Below are positions 1 through 7,665 of a DNA stretch of 20,245 nucleotides, one piece after another. Within the stretch, counting starts at the first letter, position 1. Each line of letters starts with the position of its first letter. The stretch lies in NCBI GenBank assembly GCA_051652245.1, contig JBOFTV010000091.1, forward strand, positions 1-20,245, written 5' to 3'. A program made the position numbers and the translations under genes. This DNA is from BHER01 sp051652245. GTDB lineage: Bacteria > Bacillota_I > Bacilli_A > Culicoidibacterales > Culicoidibacteraceae. The notes under the pieces were generated by a model that searched no databases, was not told the origin of the DNA, and was given only the letters and a program-made list of their open reading frames with translations.

Positions 1-493
1 TTGCTCACACCCTTGAAAACAACAACTATTTTTTGATGTGGGTGAAAGACATTCAGAGTAATGGCATCCTTGGAGCCTTGAACTTAAGGATGAAACATTT
101 GACACATCTGTCCAACGCATTTTAACGCGAAAACAAACACTTACTGTAAAACAAAATCCTCAGATTTACCGTTTTATGCCATCAAATCAAATTTTTGATT
201 TTGATGGCGATGGAGATTATACACTAAATTTTCGTGTGGTCCGTTTTAACATAAGTGAAACGACATACGAATCTATCATTACGAATCTACCGGAAGACCC
301 ATTTTCTCTTGATGATATCAAAACATTATATGCTATGCGTTGGGGGCTAGAAACAGCTGTTAGAACATTAAAATATACTGTGGGACTTATGACTTTGCAT
401 ACAAAAAAAGTGGTATTCATTTTACAGGAGTTATCCTCAAAATTACTCATATTCAATCTCTGCCAACTTGTTGCTTTTTTTGACATTACTTAA
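1..493 (+). pseudogene. IS4-type DDE transposase remnant, C-terminal part, frameshifted and truncated
   Basis: The window opens inside a transposase. Frame 3 reads through NNNYF, VKDIQSNGILGA up to about base 79. The reading then continues in another frame (ELKDETFD, LTRKQT, then the part from 176 to 493). A one-base deletion at about 78-79 restores a continuous protein when corrected, so the gene is broken. The downstream part carries the IS4-family block F-R-V-V-R-F, I-I-T-N-L, LYAMRWGLETAVRTLKY. This is the Y-(2)-R-W-x-I/L-E region that holds the third catalytic acid (E in RWGLE). The product ends at 493, shortly after the helix that normally follows, and no recognisable C-terminal tail or terminal inverted repeat is seen before the neighbouring gene. 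The family assignment is good. The exact IS name is not known. The upstream half lies outside the window. Confidence 0.8.
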
Positions 494-527
494 GATTCGA
501 TTAACTTAATGACATTGGGTGTAAGCC

Positions 528-1253
528 CTATTTTTGAACAAAAACAGCTTCAAAATTAAAATTCTCATAGCGATGCCTTGTAACCGAGTATTCAAATACC
601 GTGCCATCTTGAAGGGAAGCAACTTTTTCGAGTTCCATAACAAAATCTTTTTTTGTTAAATTTAGTAAGGCAATATCCTGAGCAGTCGCCTTATCTCCCT
701 TGATGTTAACATGAACAATTTGCATTTTTAGTTGCAGTGTATGGCTAATATAATTATAAATTGATTGCTGTAGATGTGCTGCCGTGAGACCGGGAATAAC
801 AGACAATGGCATAAAAATTTGTTCAATAGAATAAGGTGAGTCATCAATAAGCCGCTGGCGGGTAATCCGATAAATATATTGATTTAAAGGAATATTTAAC
901 TTGTTTGCAATTGCGGCAGTAGGCAATTCAATTGAAAATTGATGAATGCGTGACTGAATGCGTGACTGATCTATCGTATTAATTAAACTAGCATTAGGAC
1001 TTAGGGTAAATGATTCATCATGTGGAACCCGAAGGACAAAAGTTCCTGCCCCTCTTCGGCGCGTTAAAATACCTTCAGACACAAGTTTATCGAGGCCCTT
1101 TTTTATCGTTAATTTGCTGCAGTTATAGGTTTTTGCGAGAAAATCACCAGTAGGTAAAATTGCGCCTACTGGATAGACCTTATCAATAATTTGCTTGCGA
1201 ATGCTTGTGTAAACTTCCATATGTTTTGTATCCATTCTTTTAGTTTTTATCAT
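528..1253 (-). CDS. GntR/HutC-family transcriptional regulator with UTRA effector domain
   Basis: 241 aa. Residues about 9-75 form a GntR winged helix-turn-helix (VYTSIRKQI...G..LPTGDFLAKTY.CSKLTIKKGLDKLVSEGIL.RRRGAGTFV). Residues about 100-236 form a UTRA ligand-binding domain (IYRITRQRLIDDSPYSIEQIFMP; ending in a typical FEYSVTRHRYENFNFE). Such regulators bind a phosphorylated sugar and release an operator. The gene is divergent from the beta-glucosidase/PTS genes, so it most likely controls that locus. The start at 1253 is supported by AGAGGTG eight bases upstream. A TATAAT box on the minus strand (1280-1285) gives it its own promoter. An exact 12-base tandem duplication (943-966) lies in the linker between the two domains. 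The effector is not visible from sequence; a 6-phospho-beta-glucoside is inferred from the neighbours. Confidence 0.9.
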   Translation of the reverse strand: MIKTKRMDTKHMEVYTSIRKQIIDKVYPVGAILPTGDFLAKTYNCSKLTIKKGLDKLVSEGILTRRRGAGTFVLRVPHDESFTLSPNASLINTIDQSRIQSRIHQFSIELPTAAIANKLNIPLNQYIYRITRQRLIDDSPYSIEQIFMPLSVIPGLTAAHLQQSIYNYISHTLQLKMQIVHVNIKGDKATAQDIALLNLTKKDFVMELEKVASLQDGTVFEYSVTRHRYENFNFEAVFVQK

Positions 1254-1279
1254 CTTAGCACACCTCTTTATTACCCTTA

Positions 1280-1308
1280 ATTATACGTTGTTCTCTTTAC
1301 CAAAGCAA
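1280..1308 (-). promoter_or_regulatory. Promoter of the GntR regulator gene
   Basis: The minus strand carries a perfect TATAAT (plus-strand 1280-1285), with a weak TTGCTT-like -35 about 17 bases further out. It is about 27 bases ahead of the regulator start codon. Confidence 0.5.
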
Positions 1309-1320
1309 ACACAACTTTTT

Positions 1321-1345
1321 AAAAGTATATTCTTTTGTATAAAAG
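1321..1345. promoter_or_regulatory. Putative GntR operator: overlapping inverted repeats
   Basis: AAAAG (1321-1325), CTTTT (1332-1336) and AAAAG (1341-1345) form two overlapping inverted repeats that share the central CTTTT half. The array sits just upstream of the -35 of the beta-glucosidase promoter, in the space shared with the divergent regulator gene. GntR proteins bind short palindromes as dimers, so the position fits. The region is AT-rich and chance cannot be excluded. Confidence 0.35.
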
Positions 1346-1347
1346 TG

Positions 1348-1376
1348 TTTACTTTATTTGAGAATCATGATAAACT
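1348..1376 (+). promoter_or_regulatory. Promoter of the beta-glucosidase / PTS IIC operon
   Basis: TTTACT (1348-1353), 17 bases, TAAACT (1371-1376); each hexamer matches the sigma-A consensus at 4 of 6 positions. The leader that follows contains a small hairpin (1392-1411, GCCTT..CA / TGAAGGC) just ahead of the ribosome binding site GGTGA (1420-1424). Confidence 0.5.
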
Positions 1377-1430
1377 AACAGCATATTGATAGCCTTTTCA
1401 TTTATGAAGGCAAGAAAGCGGTGACTTACA

Positions 1431-2846
1431 ATGAACAACAAAAAATTAACCTTTCCCCCAGATTTTTGGTGGGGGTCAGCATGGTCAGCAGAACAATCTG
1501 AAGGAAAAGGGATAACAGCAAAAGCGCAAACAAATTGGGATCGATGGTATGAGCTCGAGCCTAATCGCTTTTATGAAGACGTTGGACCACAGCAAACAAC
1601 AGATCACACAAAACATTACAAAGCGGATGTCCAATTAATGAAAGACACTGGTCACAATTCCTTTCGGATGTCGATTTCATGGGCGCGGATGTTTCCTGCT
1701 GGTGGAGAAGGGGAAGTAAACAAGGAGTCCATTGCTTTTTACCGCGACCTTTTTAAGGAGATGAACCAGAAAGGCATTAAAGTGTTTGCCAATTTATATC
1801 ATTTTGATATGCCCGTTGCCATGCAAGATAAAGGCGGCTTTGAATCACTAGAGGTGATTGATGCTTATGTAAACTTTGCAAAAGCTTGTTTTACGGCGTT
1901 TGGTGATTTAGTCGCTTACTGGTTCACATCAAATGAGCCACTTGGTCCAATTTTGGGGAGTTACATTGAAGGCTTCCACTATCCCAATATAATTGACTTC
2001 AAGCGTGGTGTCCAAGCTGCATACTACACAATACTAGGACATGCTTTAGTGATTGAAGCCTTTAAAACTTACAACTTAGCAGCAAAAATTGGTGTCATCC
2101 TTAATTTGAGCCCAACCTATCCAAGAAGTAGCCATCAAGCCGACTTATCTGCTTCCAAGCTAGTGGACTTACTTTATACAAGAAGTTTTCTTGATCCAAT
2201 GGTGAAAGGAACTTTTCCCCCAGAGCTAGTGGATTTTCTACGCGAACATGGACAAATGCCAATAACAACAGCAGAACAAAGGGCAATCATTAAAAACAAC
2301 ACGGCACAAATACTAGGACTAAACTACTATGAACCACGACGAATCCAAGCACGCACAAGTGAACCAAATAAAAATGGCCCATTTATGGCGGAGTGGTTTT
2401 ATGAAACCTACAACATGCCCGGTAAGAAAATGAATCCTCACAGAGGTTGGGAAATCTATGAAAAAGGTCTTTACGACCTGTGCATGGACATCAAAAATAA
2501 CTATGGAAACATCGAATCGTTCATCTCGGAAAACGGTATGGGTGTTGCGGATGAATCACGATTTTTACAAGAAAATGGTCAAATTGCGGATGACTACCGC
2601 ATTGATTTCATTAAAAACCACCTCGCATATCTATGGAAAGCAATTGACGAGGGCGCTAATATTAAAGGCTATCATCTTTGGACCTTTATTGATTGCTGGT
2701 CATGGATAAATGCCTATAAAAATCGTTATGGCCTAGTTAGCCTAGACCTAAAAACACAAAAAAGAACGATTAAAAAAAGTGGAGAATTCTACAAGAAAAC
2801 AAGTGAAGACAACAGCATAATCTACGATGTCGAAAAATTAAGATAA
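1431..2846 (+). CDS. Glycoside hydrolase family 1, probable 6-phospho-beta-glucosidase
   Basis: 471 aa, the usual GH1 length. It begins with the GH1 signature FPPDFWWGSAWSAEQSEG. The acid/base glutamate is E169 in FTSNEP and the nucleophile is E367 in FISENGMG. The C-terminal substrate loop reads W-S424-W-I-N-A-Y-K-N431-R-Y433-G. In LacG-type phospho-glycosidases the Ser, Lys and Tyr of S-W-x-N-G-Y-x-K-R-Y hold the sugar phosphate. Here Ser and Tyr are kept, but the Lys column is Asn with a Lys one residue earlier. The enzyme would hydrolyse an imported (phosphorylated) beta-glucoside in the cytoplasm. It is the first gene of an operon with a PTS IIC (20-base gap), divergent from a GntR regulator. 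The GH1 family is certain. Preference for phosphorylated substrates is inferred from context. Confidence 0.92.
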   Translation: MNNKKLTFPPDFWWGSAWSAEQSEGKGITAKAQTNWDRWYELEPNRFYEDVGPQQTTDHTKHYKADVQLMKDTGHNSFRMSISWARMFPAGGEGEVNKESIAFYRDLFKEMNQKGIKVFANLYHFDMPVAMQDKGGFESLEVIDAYVNFAKACFTAFGDLVAYWFTSNEPLGPILGSYIEGFHYPNIIDFKRGVQAAYYTILGHALVIEAFKTYNLAAKIGVILNLSPTYPRSSHQADLSASKLVDLLYTRSFLDPMVKGTFPPELVDFLREHGQMPITTAEQRAIIKNNTAQILGLNYYEPRRIQARTSEPNKNGPFMAEWFYETYNMPGKKMNPHRGWEIYEKGLYDLCMDIKNNYGNIESFISENGMGVADESRFLQENGQIADDYRIDFIKNHLAYLWKAIDEGANIKGYHLWTFIDCWSWINAYKNRYGLVSLDLKTQKRTIKKSGEFYKKTSEDNSIIYDVEKLR

Positions 2847-2866
2847 CAAAATAAAGGAGAATGACT

Positions 2867-4195
2867 ATGAAAACAGAAAAAAAATCAATCAGTGATATTT
2901 TTGCAACCATCGCCCAAACAATTGGCGGGGAAATTCATTTAAGAACATTGCGTGATGCTTTCGCTTCAATTATGCCATTTATGATATTAGCTGGATTTGT
3001 TACATTAATAAATTATGTTGTGCTAGACCCCAAAGGTTTTCTAAGTGTCTTGATTGCACCCGAAATACTAACAGAGATGCAAACAGTGGGTTCAGCAATT
3101 GCCAATGGAACACTAAGTATCATCTCATTATTGATAATCGTGTCAATATCCTATCATATGTGTGTCAATAAGAACGATAAAAACATTGTTGCTTCAACCT
3201 TAGTTTCAATTTCAACTTTTATGGTACTAACACCAATGTTACTAAAATATACACCAGAAGGAGCAACAGAGAGTTTTACGATTATGGGGGTACTACCACT
3301 GCAGGCAATCGGATCTAGTGGCATGTTTGTTGCTATTTTTGTTGGTTTATTTGCGACAGAATTGTTTATTTTCTTTTCTAACAATAAGCGCTTACAGATT
3401 AAAATTGATGGTAACATTCCCCCTTCCGTTATTGGCTCTTTTACAGTGCTATTTCCGATTATTCTAACAATACTCTGTTTTGCCATTGGCGGATTTATCT
3501 TAAATACAATCACGGGATTAACGCTTAGTGAAGTCATTTCATTGATTATTGTGACACCACTAAAAGGAGTGACAACAAGTTTACCAGGCTTTCTGTTAAT
3601 CACATCAATTGCCAATTTATTTTTTGGCTTTGGTATTCATCAAGCAGTTATCTCGGGAGCCTTGCTTGATCCATTTTTAATTCAAAATATGCAGGAAAAC
3701 ATGTTAGCCTATGCAAATAATCAACAGATTCCTCATATTATTAATATGGCCTTTAAAGATACATTTGCTGTTATGGGTGGGTCTGGAAATACGATTAGCT
3801 TATTAATTGCTATTTTTATTTTCAGTCGCCGTCAAGATTATAAGGATATTGCGAAGCTTTCGTTAACCCCTTCAATTTTTAATATCAGTGAGCCAATTAT
3901 TTTTGGATTACCAATTGTTTTTAACATCAGCTTAATTATTCCCTTTGTCCTTGCCCCAATTATTTCATTAACAATTGCCTATTTTGCCACGGTGCTGGGA
4001 TTAATTAACCATGTTGTCGTCCAAACTCCGTGGACCACACCACCACTTATTTCTGGATTTTTAGCAACGGGAGGCGACTTTCGAGCAGCAATCTTACAAC
4101 TACTGCTCATCGTTGGGACAGTCTTCCTCTACTTACCTTTCCTCAAAATTGATGAAAAAGTAGCAGCAAAGCTAGCCCAAAAAAACCAAAAATAA
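2867..4195 (+). CDS. celB: PTS system IIC permease, lactose/cellobiose family
   Basis: 442 aa, polytopic membrane protein. Typical IIC opening (LRDAFASIMPFMILAGF), then the FGFGIHQ loop (H258), GGSGNTISLLIAI, and the signature NISEPIIFGLPIVFN with E342. These are the conserved sugar-binding residues of the Lac/ChbC family. It imports beta-glucosides or cellobiose while they are phosphorylated by IIB. An ATG at 2861 overlaps the ribosome binding site (AAAGGAGA ends at 2860). The ATG at 2867 has normal spacing and is chosen. It follows the GH1 gene in the same operon. No IIA or IIB gene is attached; family-matching ones are at 9403-10093. A strong terminator follows immediately. Confidence 0.92.
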   Translation: MKTEKKSISDIFATIAQTIGGEIHLRTLRDAFASIMPFMILAGFVTLINYVVLDPKGFLSVLIAPEILTEMQTVGSAIANGTLSIISLLIIVSISYHMCVNKNDKNIVASTLVSISTFMVLTPMLLKYTPEGATESFTIMGVLPLQAIGSSGMFVAIFVGLFATELFIFFSNNKRLQIKIDGNIPPSVIGSFTVLFPIILTILCFAIGGFILNTITGLTLSEVISLIIVTPLKGVTTSLPGFLLITSIANLFFGFGIHQAVISGALLDPFLIQNMQENMLAYANNQQIPHIINMAFKDTFAVMGGSGNTISLLIAIFIFSRRQDYKDIAKLSLTPSIFNISEPIIFGLPIVFNISLIIPFVLAPIISLTIAYFATVLGLINHVVVQTPWTTPPLISGFLATGGDFRAAILQLLLIVGTVFLYLPFLKIDEKVAAKLAQKNQK

Positions 4196-4241
4196 AAAGG
4201 CTGGTGAAGCACCCTTGGGGTTGACTTCACCTTGCCTTTTT
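4194..4241. terminator. Bidirectional intrinsic terminator
   Basis: AAAAAGGC + GGTGAAG pair with CTTCACC + GCCTTTTT. There are runs of A on one side and T on the other, so it can end the PTS IIC transcript and the convergent DUF1622 transcript. The hairpin overlaps both stop codons. Confidence 0.9.
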
Positions 4242-4596
4242 ATTTTTGGTTTTTAGCTTTTTCAACCGCTTCGATTTCTTTATTTAAGAAATAGGAAATA
4301 GCTGTTCTGATAATAACAATTGCAATAAGCAAAAGCACTTCATCAAGTGTTCGATGAGCAACTGATTCAATAATATCAGCAGCAATGAGCACTTCTAATC
4401 CTAGCAGAATATAAGAGCCTAGTGTAATTCGTAAATCAAGCAAAATGGCTGCTTTATTGTCATGAAACTTTCCGTTAACAATGATTAGAAAAAACTTCAC
4501 AAATGTAACAAAGACACCCCAAACAATAATTGCAATTGAAATAAAACTAATCACATTTGCAATTAAACCAAGCGATGATAAGAAATCAAATTCCAT
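4240..4596 (-). CDS. DUF1622 family membrane protein
   Basis: 118 aa, with three hydrophobic segments (about residues 10-40, 56-80 and 84-106). The sequence LDLRITLGSYILLGLEVLIAADIIESV followed by TLDEVLLLIAIVIIRTAISYFLNKE is the DUF1622 pattern. The family is widespread and its function is unknown to me. The ribosome binding site GAGGGGAG lies about nine bases before the ATG. It is possibly co-transcribed behind the nucleotidyltransferase gene, with a 46-base gap. It ends inside the shared terminator with the PTS IIC gene. Confidence 0.85.
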   Translation of the reverse strand: MEFDFLSSLGLIANVISFISIAIIVWGVFVTFVKFFLIIVNGKFHDNKAAILLDLRITLGSYILLGLEVLIAADIIESVAHRTLDEVLLLIAIVIIRTAISYFLNKEIEAVEKAKNQK

Positions 4597-4642
4597 TAAA
4601 ATCTACTCCCCTCTATAAAATATAAGTCTATTATAGCACTAT

Positions 4643-5872
4643 CTAGTTTAAGTTACCATAGCGGCAAAAGAGTACGCCACGAATCGTTAATTTATGACAG
4701 CCAACCGCTTCTAATTGTTTTGCAGCACTAAGCATTTCTAAAAAAAGTTCAGAAGGCTGGTAGCCCGCTGCAATTAAATCTCTTCCTTTAAATAATGGTG
4801 CCTGATAAGGGTTTAAGCTAATTGCCTCCATATATGCAACCCAAAAATAATGACCATCAGGAAATTGAAGTGGTAATAAATGAGGCAAATGTTGACTAAT
4901 TAGGGAAATTAGCAGCGAAAAATTAGTGTGCGGGGGGAGCAAATTTTTGATGGCTCTAAGGGCTTTGGGGGAAGTTGCTTGTGGCAGTTTAAGTAGTAGG
5001 GTAGCGTAAGCGGTACAAAGCTTATTTTCTGCTTTTGAGGATATTAATTTTTGGAAATCGGTAGCGGGTACAGCTTGAAAAATTATTGCTAGAATAAGAG
5101 GATAGTTATGAGCAAATTTTTCTTTGATAACATGAGCAAAATGGAGATTATCGTGAAAATCCATTGGCTTTTTTTTGGTAGCTAAAGCAAGTTTTGGGAA
5201 GAGCTTGCCCATGATTTCTAAGTCTTGGAGGAGTCTAAAATAATAAACTAAGTTACCCGGCCCCATAATAGCATTTTTAACCTCTGTTTGAATACGCTCC
5301 TGACTTAAATTGGTATAAGATAATGAAGCAATTAGTTTAATTGTTTGAGGCTCAACCCTAAAATTAAGTTTACTCCCCAGGCGACACCCACGCAGACCGC
5401 GAAGTGAATCCTCGATAAAACAACGGGCATCAACATAGCGCAAAACACCTAAAACTAAATCAGCTTGCCCATTGTAAGGATCATATATTTTATGCGTTAA
5501 AACATCTTCTAGCATTGTATTAACAGTAAAATCACGCCGCCGAGCGGCCGTTAAAAAGTCTAAATGCTCATCAATTAGAATGGCAAAATCAGTGTGTGCG
5601 TCACCCGTTTTTCGCTCTATGCGGGGCAAGGCGAAATCAATGTTAGGATATTGGGCAATCCGTAAAATGCCAAAATGTTTACCAAAACTAAGTACAGTTC
5701 CAAATTTCGCTAAAGTTTGACATAATAAAGCAAAGGAAATCCCATAACATTCAATATCAAAATCCTCAGACTGGCGGCCCAATAGCTTATCGCGAACATA
5801 CCCCCCAACAAAGTAGCACCGGCCATTTTGACGCTCTACAGCCAAAGCAATTTTCTTAATAATTGAGAGCAT
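4643..5872 (-). CDS. CCA tRNA nucleotidyltransferase / poly(A) polymerase family protein
   Basis: 409 aa class II nucleotidyltransferase. The head domain is clear: FVGGYVRDKLLG (residues 22-32), then the metal-binding E-D37-F-D39-I-E41, RRDFT (112-116), IYDPYNGQADL (129-139) and the EDxxR nucleotide motif at 154-158. It would add CCA to tRNA 3' ends or A tails to RNA. Oddities are NTM where NAM/NAL is usual after RRDFTV, and a C-terminal half (from about residue 230) in which I do not see a normal HD motif. Start 5872 is supported by GGAGGT eight bases upstream. Family certain; CCA-adding versus poly(A) activity cannot be separated by eye. Confidence 0.82.
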   Translation of the reverse strand: MLSIIKKIALAVERQNGRCYFVGGYVRDKLLGRQSEDFDIECYGISFALLCQTLAKFGTVLSFGKHFGILRIAQYPNIDFALPRIERKTGDAHTDFAILIDEHLDFLTAARRRDFTVNTMLEDVLTHKIYDPYNGQADLVLGVLRYVDARCFIEDSLRGLRGCRLGSKLNFRVEPQTIKLIASLSYTNLSQERIQTEVKNAIMGPGNLVYYFRLLQDLEIMGKLFPKLALATKKKPMDFHDNLHFAHVIKEKFAHNYPLILAIIFQAVPATDFQKLISSKAENKLCTAYATLLLKLPQATSPKALRAIKNLLPPHTNFSLLISLISQHLPHLLPLQFPDGHYFWVAYMEAISLNPYQAPLFKGRDLIAAGYQPSELFLEMLSAAKQLEAVGCHKLTIRGVLFCRYGNLN

Positions 5873-5984
5873 AAGTAAGTACCTCCAAATAAGCTTATTT
5901 CTTCTATAATATCATATAAAGATAATAAATAAGCAAAAAATCAATCTTTTCGCCAAAAAATGCGCCAATGCTGTAAATTAGGGC

Positions 5985-6013
5985 TAGACGGTGAAGGGAT
6001 ATTTTGGTATAAT
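5985..6013 (+). promoter_or_regulatory. nagB promoter
   Basis: TAGACG (5985-5990), 17 bases, TATAAT (6008-6013) with a TGG extension (extended -10). The start codon follows 24 bases after the -10. Confidence 0.7.
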
Positions 6014-6037
6014 TGCGTGTGAGAGGACGTGTTATAA

Positions 6038-6763
6038 ATGGAATTAATCGTTTGTAAAGATGCGCAAGCAGCAAGTAAAAGAGCAGGAGAATTAGTGTTG
6101 GAAGTCATTAAAAATAATCCTAAAGCTAACTTAGGTCTAGCAACAGGGAGTACGCCTGAAGGGATGTATAATTTTTTAATTGAAGATGCCCGAAATAATG
6201 GGACATCATATGCCAATATTTCAACATATAATTTAGATGAATATGTTGGTTTAGAAGGGACGCACCCCCAAAGCTATCGTCACTTTATGAATGTGAATTT
6301 ATTTGATGCGATTGATATTAATAAGGAAAACACACATGTACCTAATGGGATGGGTGATGCCAATGCTAATGCTAACGCATATGATCAACTATTAAATGCC
6401 TCTGGTGGAATTGATTTACAAATTTTAGGGATTGGCGCTAATGGCCATATCGCCTTTAATGAACCAGGAATTCCTTTTGAAAAGACAACACATGTAGTAG
6501 CACTTGTGCCTGAAACAATTGAAGCAAATGCGCGCTTTTTCGATTCAATTGATCAAGTGCCTAAAACGGCTGTAAGTATGGGGATTACCTCAATTTTAAA
6601 AGCCCATAAAATTGTCCTTATTGCCCTAGGTGCGGGTAAAGCTGATGCCGTAAAAGCAATGTTTGAAGATGAAATTTCACCAAATATTCCAGCAACAGCA
6701 CTACGTAATCACCCAAATGTCACTGTAATTACTGATGAAGCAGCAGCAGCAAAATTAGCATAA
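6038..6763 (+). CDS. nagB: Glucosamine-6-phosphate deaminase
   Basis: 241 aa, the compact Bacillota form. It converts glucosamine-6-phosphate to fructose-6-phosphate and ammonia. Visible motifs are LGLATGSTPEGMY (phosphate loop), STYNLDEYVGL with the catalytic Asp, and LGIGANGHIAFNEPG with the ring-opening His and the acid Glu. In this loop Asn replaces the Asp of E. coli NagB, as in other Gram-positive NagB proteins. It is a single-gene unit with its own promoter and terminator. AGAGGA lies ten bases before the ATG. A short Asn-Ala repeat (ANANANA), encoded by near-repeats of AATGCT, sits mid-protein. No nagA or nag regulator is adjacent. Confidence 0.95.
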   Translation: MELIVCKDAQAASKRAGELVLEVIKNNPKANLGLATGSTPEGMYNFLIEDARNNGTSYANISTYNLDEYVGLEGTHPQSYRHFMNVNLFDAIDINKENTHVPNGMGDANANANAYDQLLNASGGIDLQILGIGANGHIAFNEPGIPFEKTTHVVALVPETIEANARFFDSIDQVPKTAVSMGITSILKAHKIVLIALGAGKADAVKAMFEDEISPNIPATALRNHPNVTVITDEAAAAKLA

Positions 6764-6792
6764 TTTAGATTAAATATCGTTGGTTATAAAAG

Positions 6793-6832
6793 AGATAGTA
6801 GCAAGTTTTTGTCTGTTGCTATGTCTTTTTTT
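6793..6832 (+). terminator. nagB intrinsic terminator
   Basis: AGATA(g)TAGCAA pairs with TTGCTATGTCT, with one bulged base, and is followed by a run of seven T. Confidence 0.75.
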
Positions 6833-6856
6833 CTAATTAATTTGAAAGGATGGCTT

Positions 6857-7582
6857 ATGAAAATATTATTGTCACCAACAAAGCTCCAAAAATTTGATGC
6901 TCCCAAAACAACTACCTTGCAGGCAACGCAACCACTATTTCAGCAGAAAACGGTAGCGCTCAAAGCACTTTTACAGCAGAAAACAGCAGCAGAGTTAGCA
7001 AGTCTCTATCGCCTCAATTTAGAAAAGGCAACAGTGTTGTACAACCAGTACCAACAAGAGCAACAACCGCAAAAGCAAGCGCTGATTAGCTATACTGGTC
7101 TTGTTTACAATGCGATGGGATTAGATTTGTGGACAAAAGCAATGTATCATTTTGCTGCCGAAAACACGTTCATTTTAAGCGCATTATATGGGGTACTAAA
7201 ACCTCAAGATGAGATTTCACCCTATCGCCTAGATATGACAACCAAGTTATTAGAAAAGCAAAAATTAACAGACTACTGGCGGAGTGAAATCAACAATGTT
7301 TTGGCGGAAGAAGCATTAATTATTAACCTCGCAAGCAAAGAATTTACAGCATTAATTGAACATCCAAAGATGATAACAATTGATTTTTTGGATTATAAAG
7401 ACGGGGCTTACAGGCGAATCAATACTTTTTGTAAAATGGCACGAGGCAAAATGTTTACGGCCATTGTTAAAGCGGAAGCAACATCCCTAGAAAAGATTAA
7501 AAAAATCGCGTTTTCGGGCTATTGTTATGACCAAAATGACTCTACAGAGAACATCTATGTCTTTAAGCGAAGAAATGAATAA
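6857..7582 (+). CDS. yaaA: YaaA family peroxide stress response protein
   Basis: 241 aa. Opens with MKILLSPTK and shows the family blocks in order: YTGLVYNAMGL, ILSALYGVLKPQDEISPYRLDM, NLASKEF, KMARGKMF and FSGYCYD...VFKRR. E. coli YaaA lowers intracellular free iron and DNA damage under hydrogen peroxide and binds DNA. A role in oxidative stress is therefore the family expectation, not shown here. A longer reading from 6809 would start within the nagB terminator. The ATG at 6857 follows GAAAGGA at normal spacing and the conserved N-terminus starts there. The middle (residues 25-75) is unusually Gln-rich. Confidence 0.92.
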   Translation: MKILLSPTKLQKFDAPKTTTLQATQPLFQQKTVALKALLQQKTAAELASLYRLNLEKATVLYNQYQQEQQPQKQALISYTGLVYNAMGLDLWTKAMYHFAAENTFILSALYGVLKPQDEISPYRLDMTTKLLEKQKLTDYWRSEINNVLAEEALIINLASKEFTALIEHPKMITIDFLDYKDGAYRRINTFCKMARGKMFTAIVKAEATSLEKIKKIAFSGYCYDQNDSTENIYVFKRRNE

Positions 7583-7589
7583 AACAAGC

Positions 7590-7617
7590 TTTCAAAAGCT
7601 GAGAATTGTAGTATAAT
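7590..7617 (+). promoter_or_regulatory. Promoter of ktrA and probably the epimerase gene
   Basis: TTTCAA (7590-7595), 16 bases, perfect TATAAT (7612-7617). The ATG of ktrA is 48 bases further on, after a weak AAGAAAGAAG ribosome binding site. Confidence 0.6.
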
Positions 7618-7665
7618 ATTAGAGGATATAGATTTGCCAAGTATAGAAAGAAAGAAGAATGTATA

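Noticed and set aside
1412..1426. Second cre-like match (AAGAAAGCGGTGACT) in the GH1 leader
   Set aside because: It lacks the key T at position 2 and coincides with the ribosome binding site GGTGA, which explains the sequence better.
3154..3615. 153-residue open frame antisense to the PTS IIC gene
   Set aside because: It mirrors the codon pattern of a clear membrane transporter gene, has no homology I recognise and no convincing ribosome binding site.
6809..6856. Longer N-terminus for yaaA
   Set aside because: It would begin inside the nagB terminator. The family N-terminus MKILLSP and a good ribosome binding site point to 6857.
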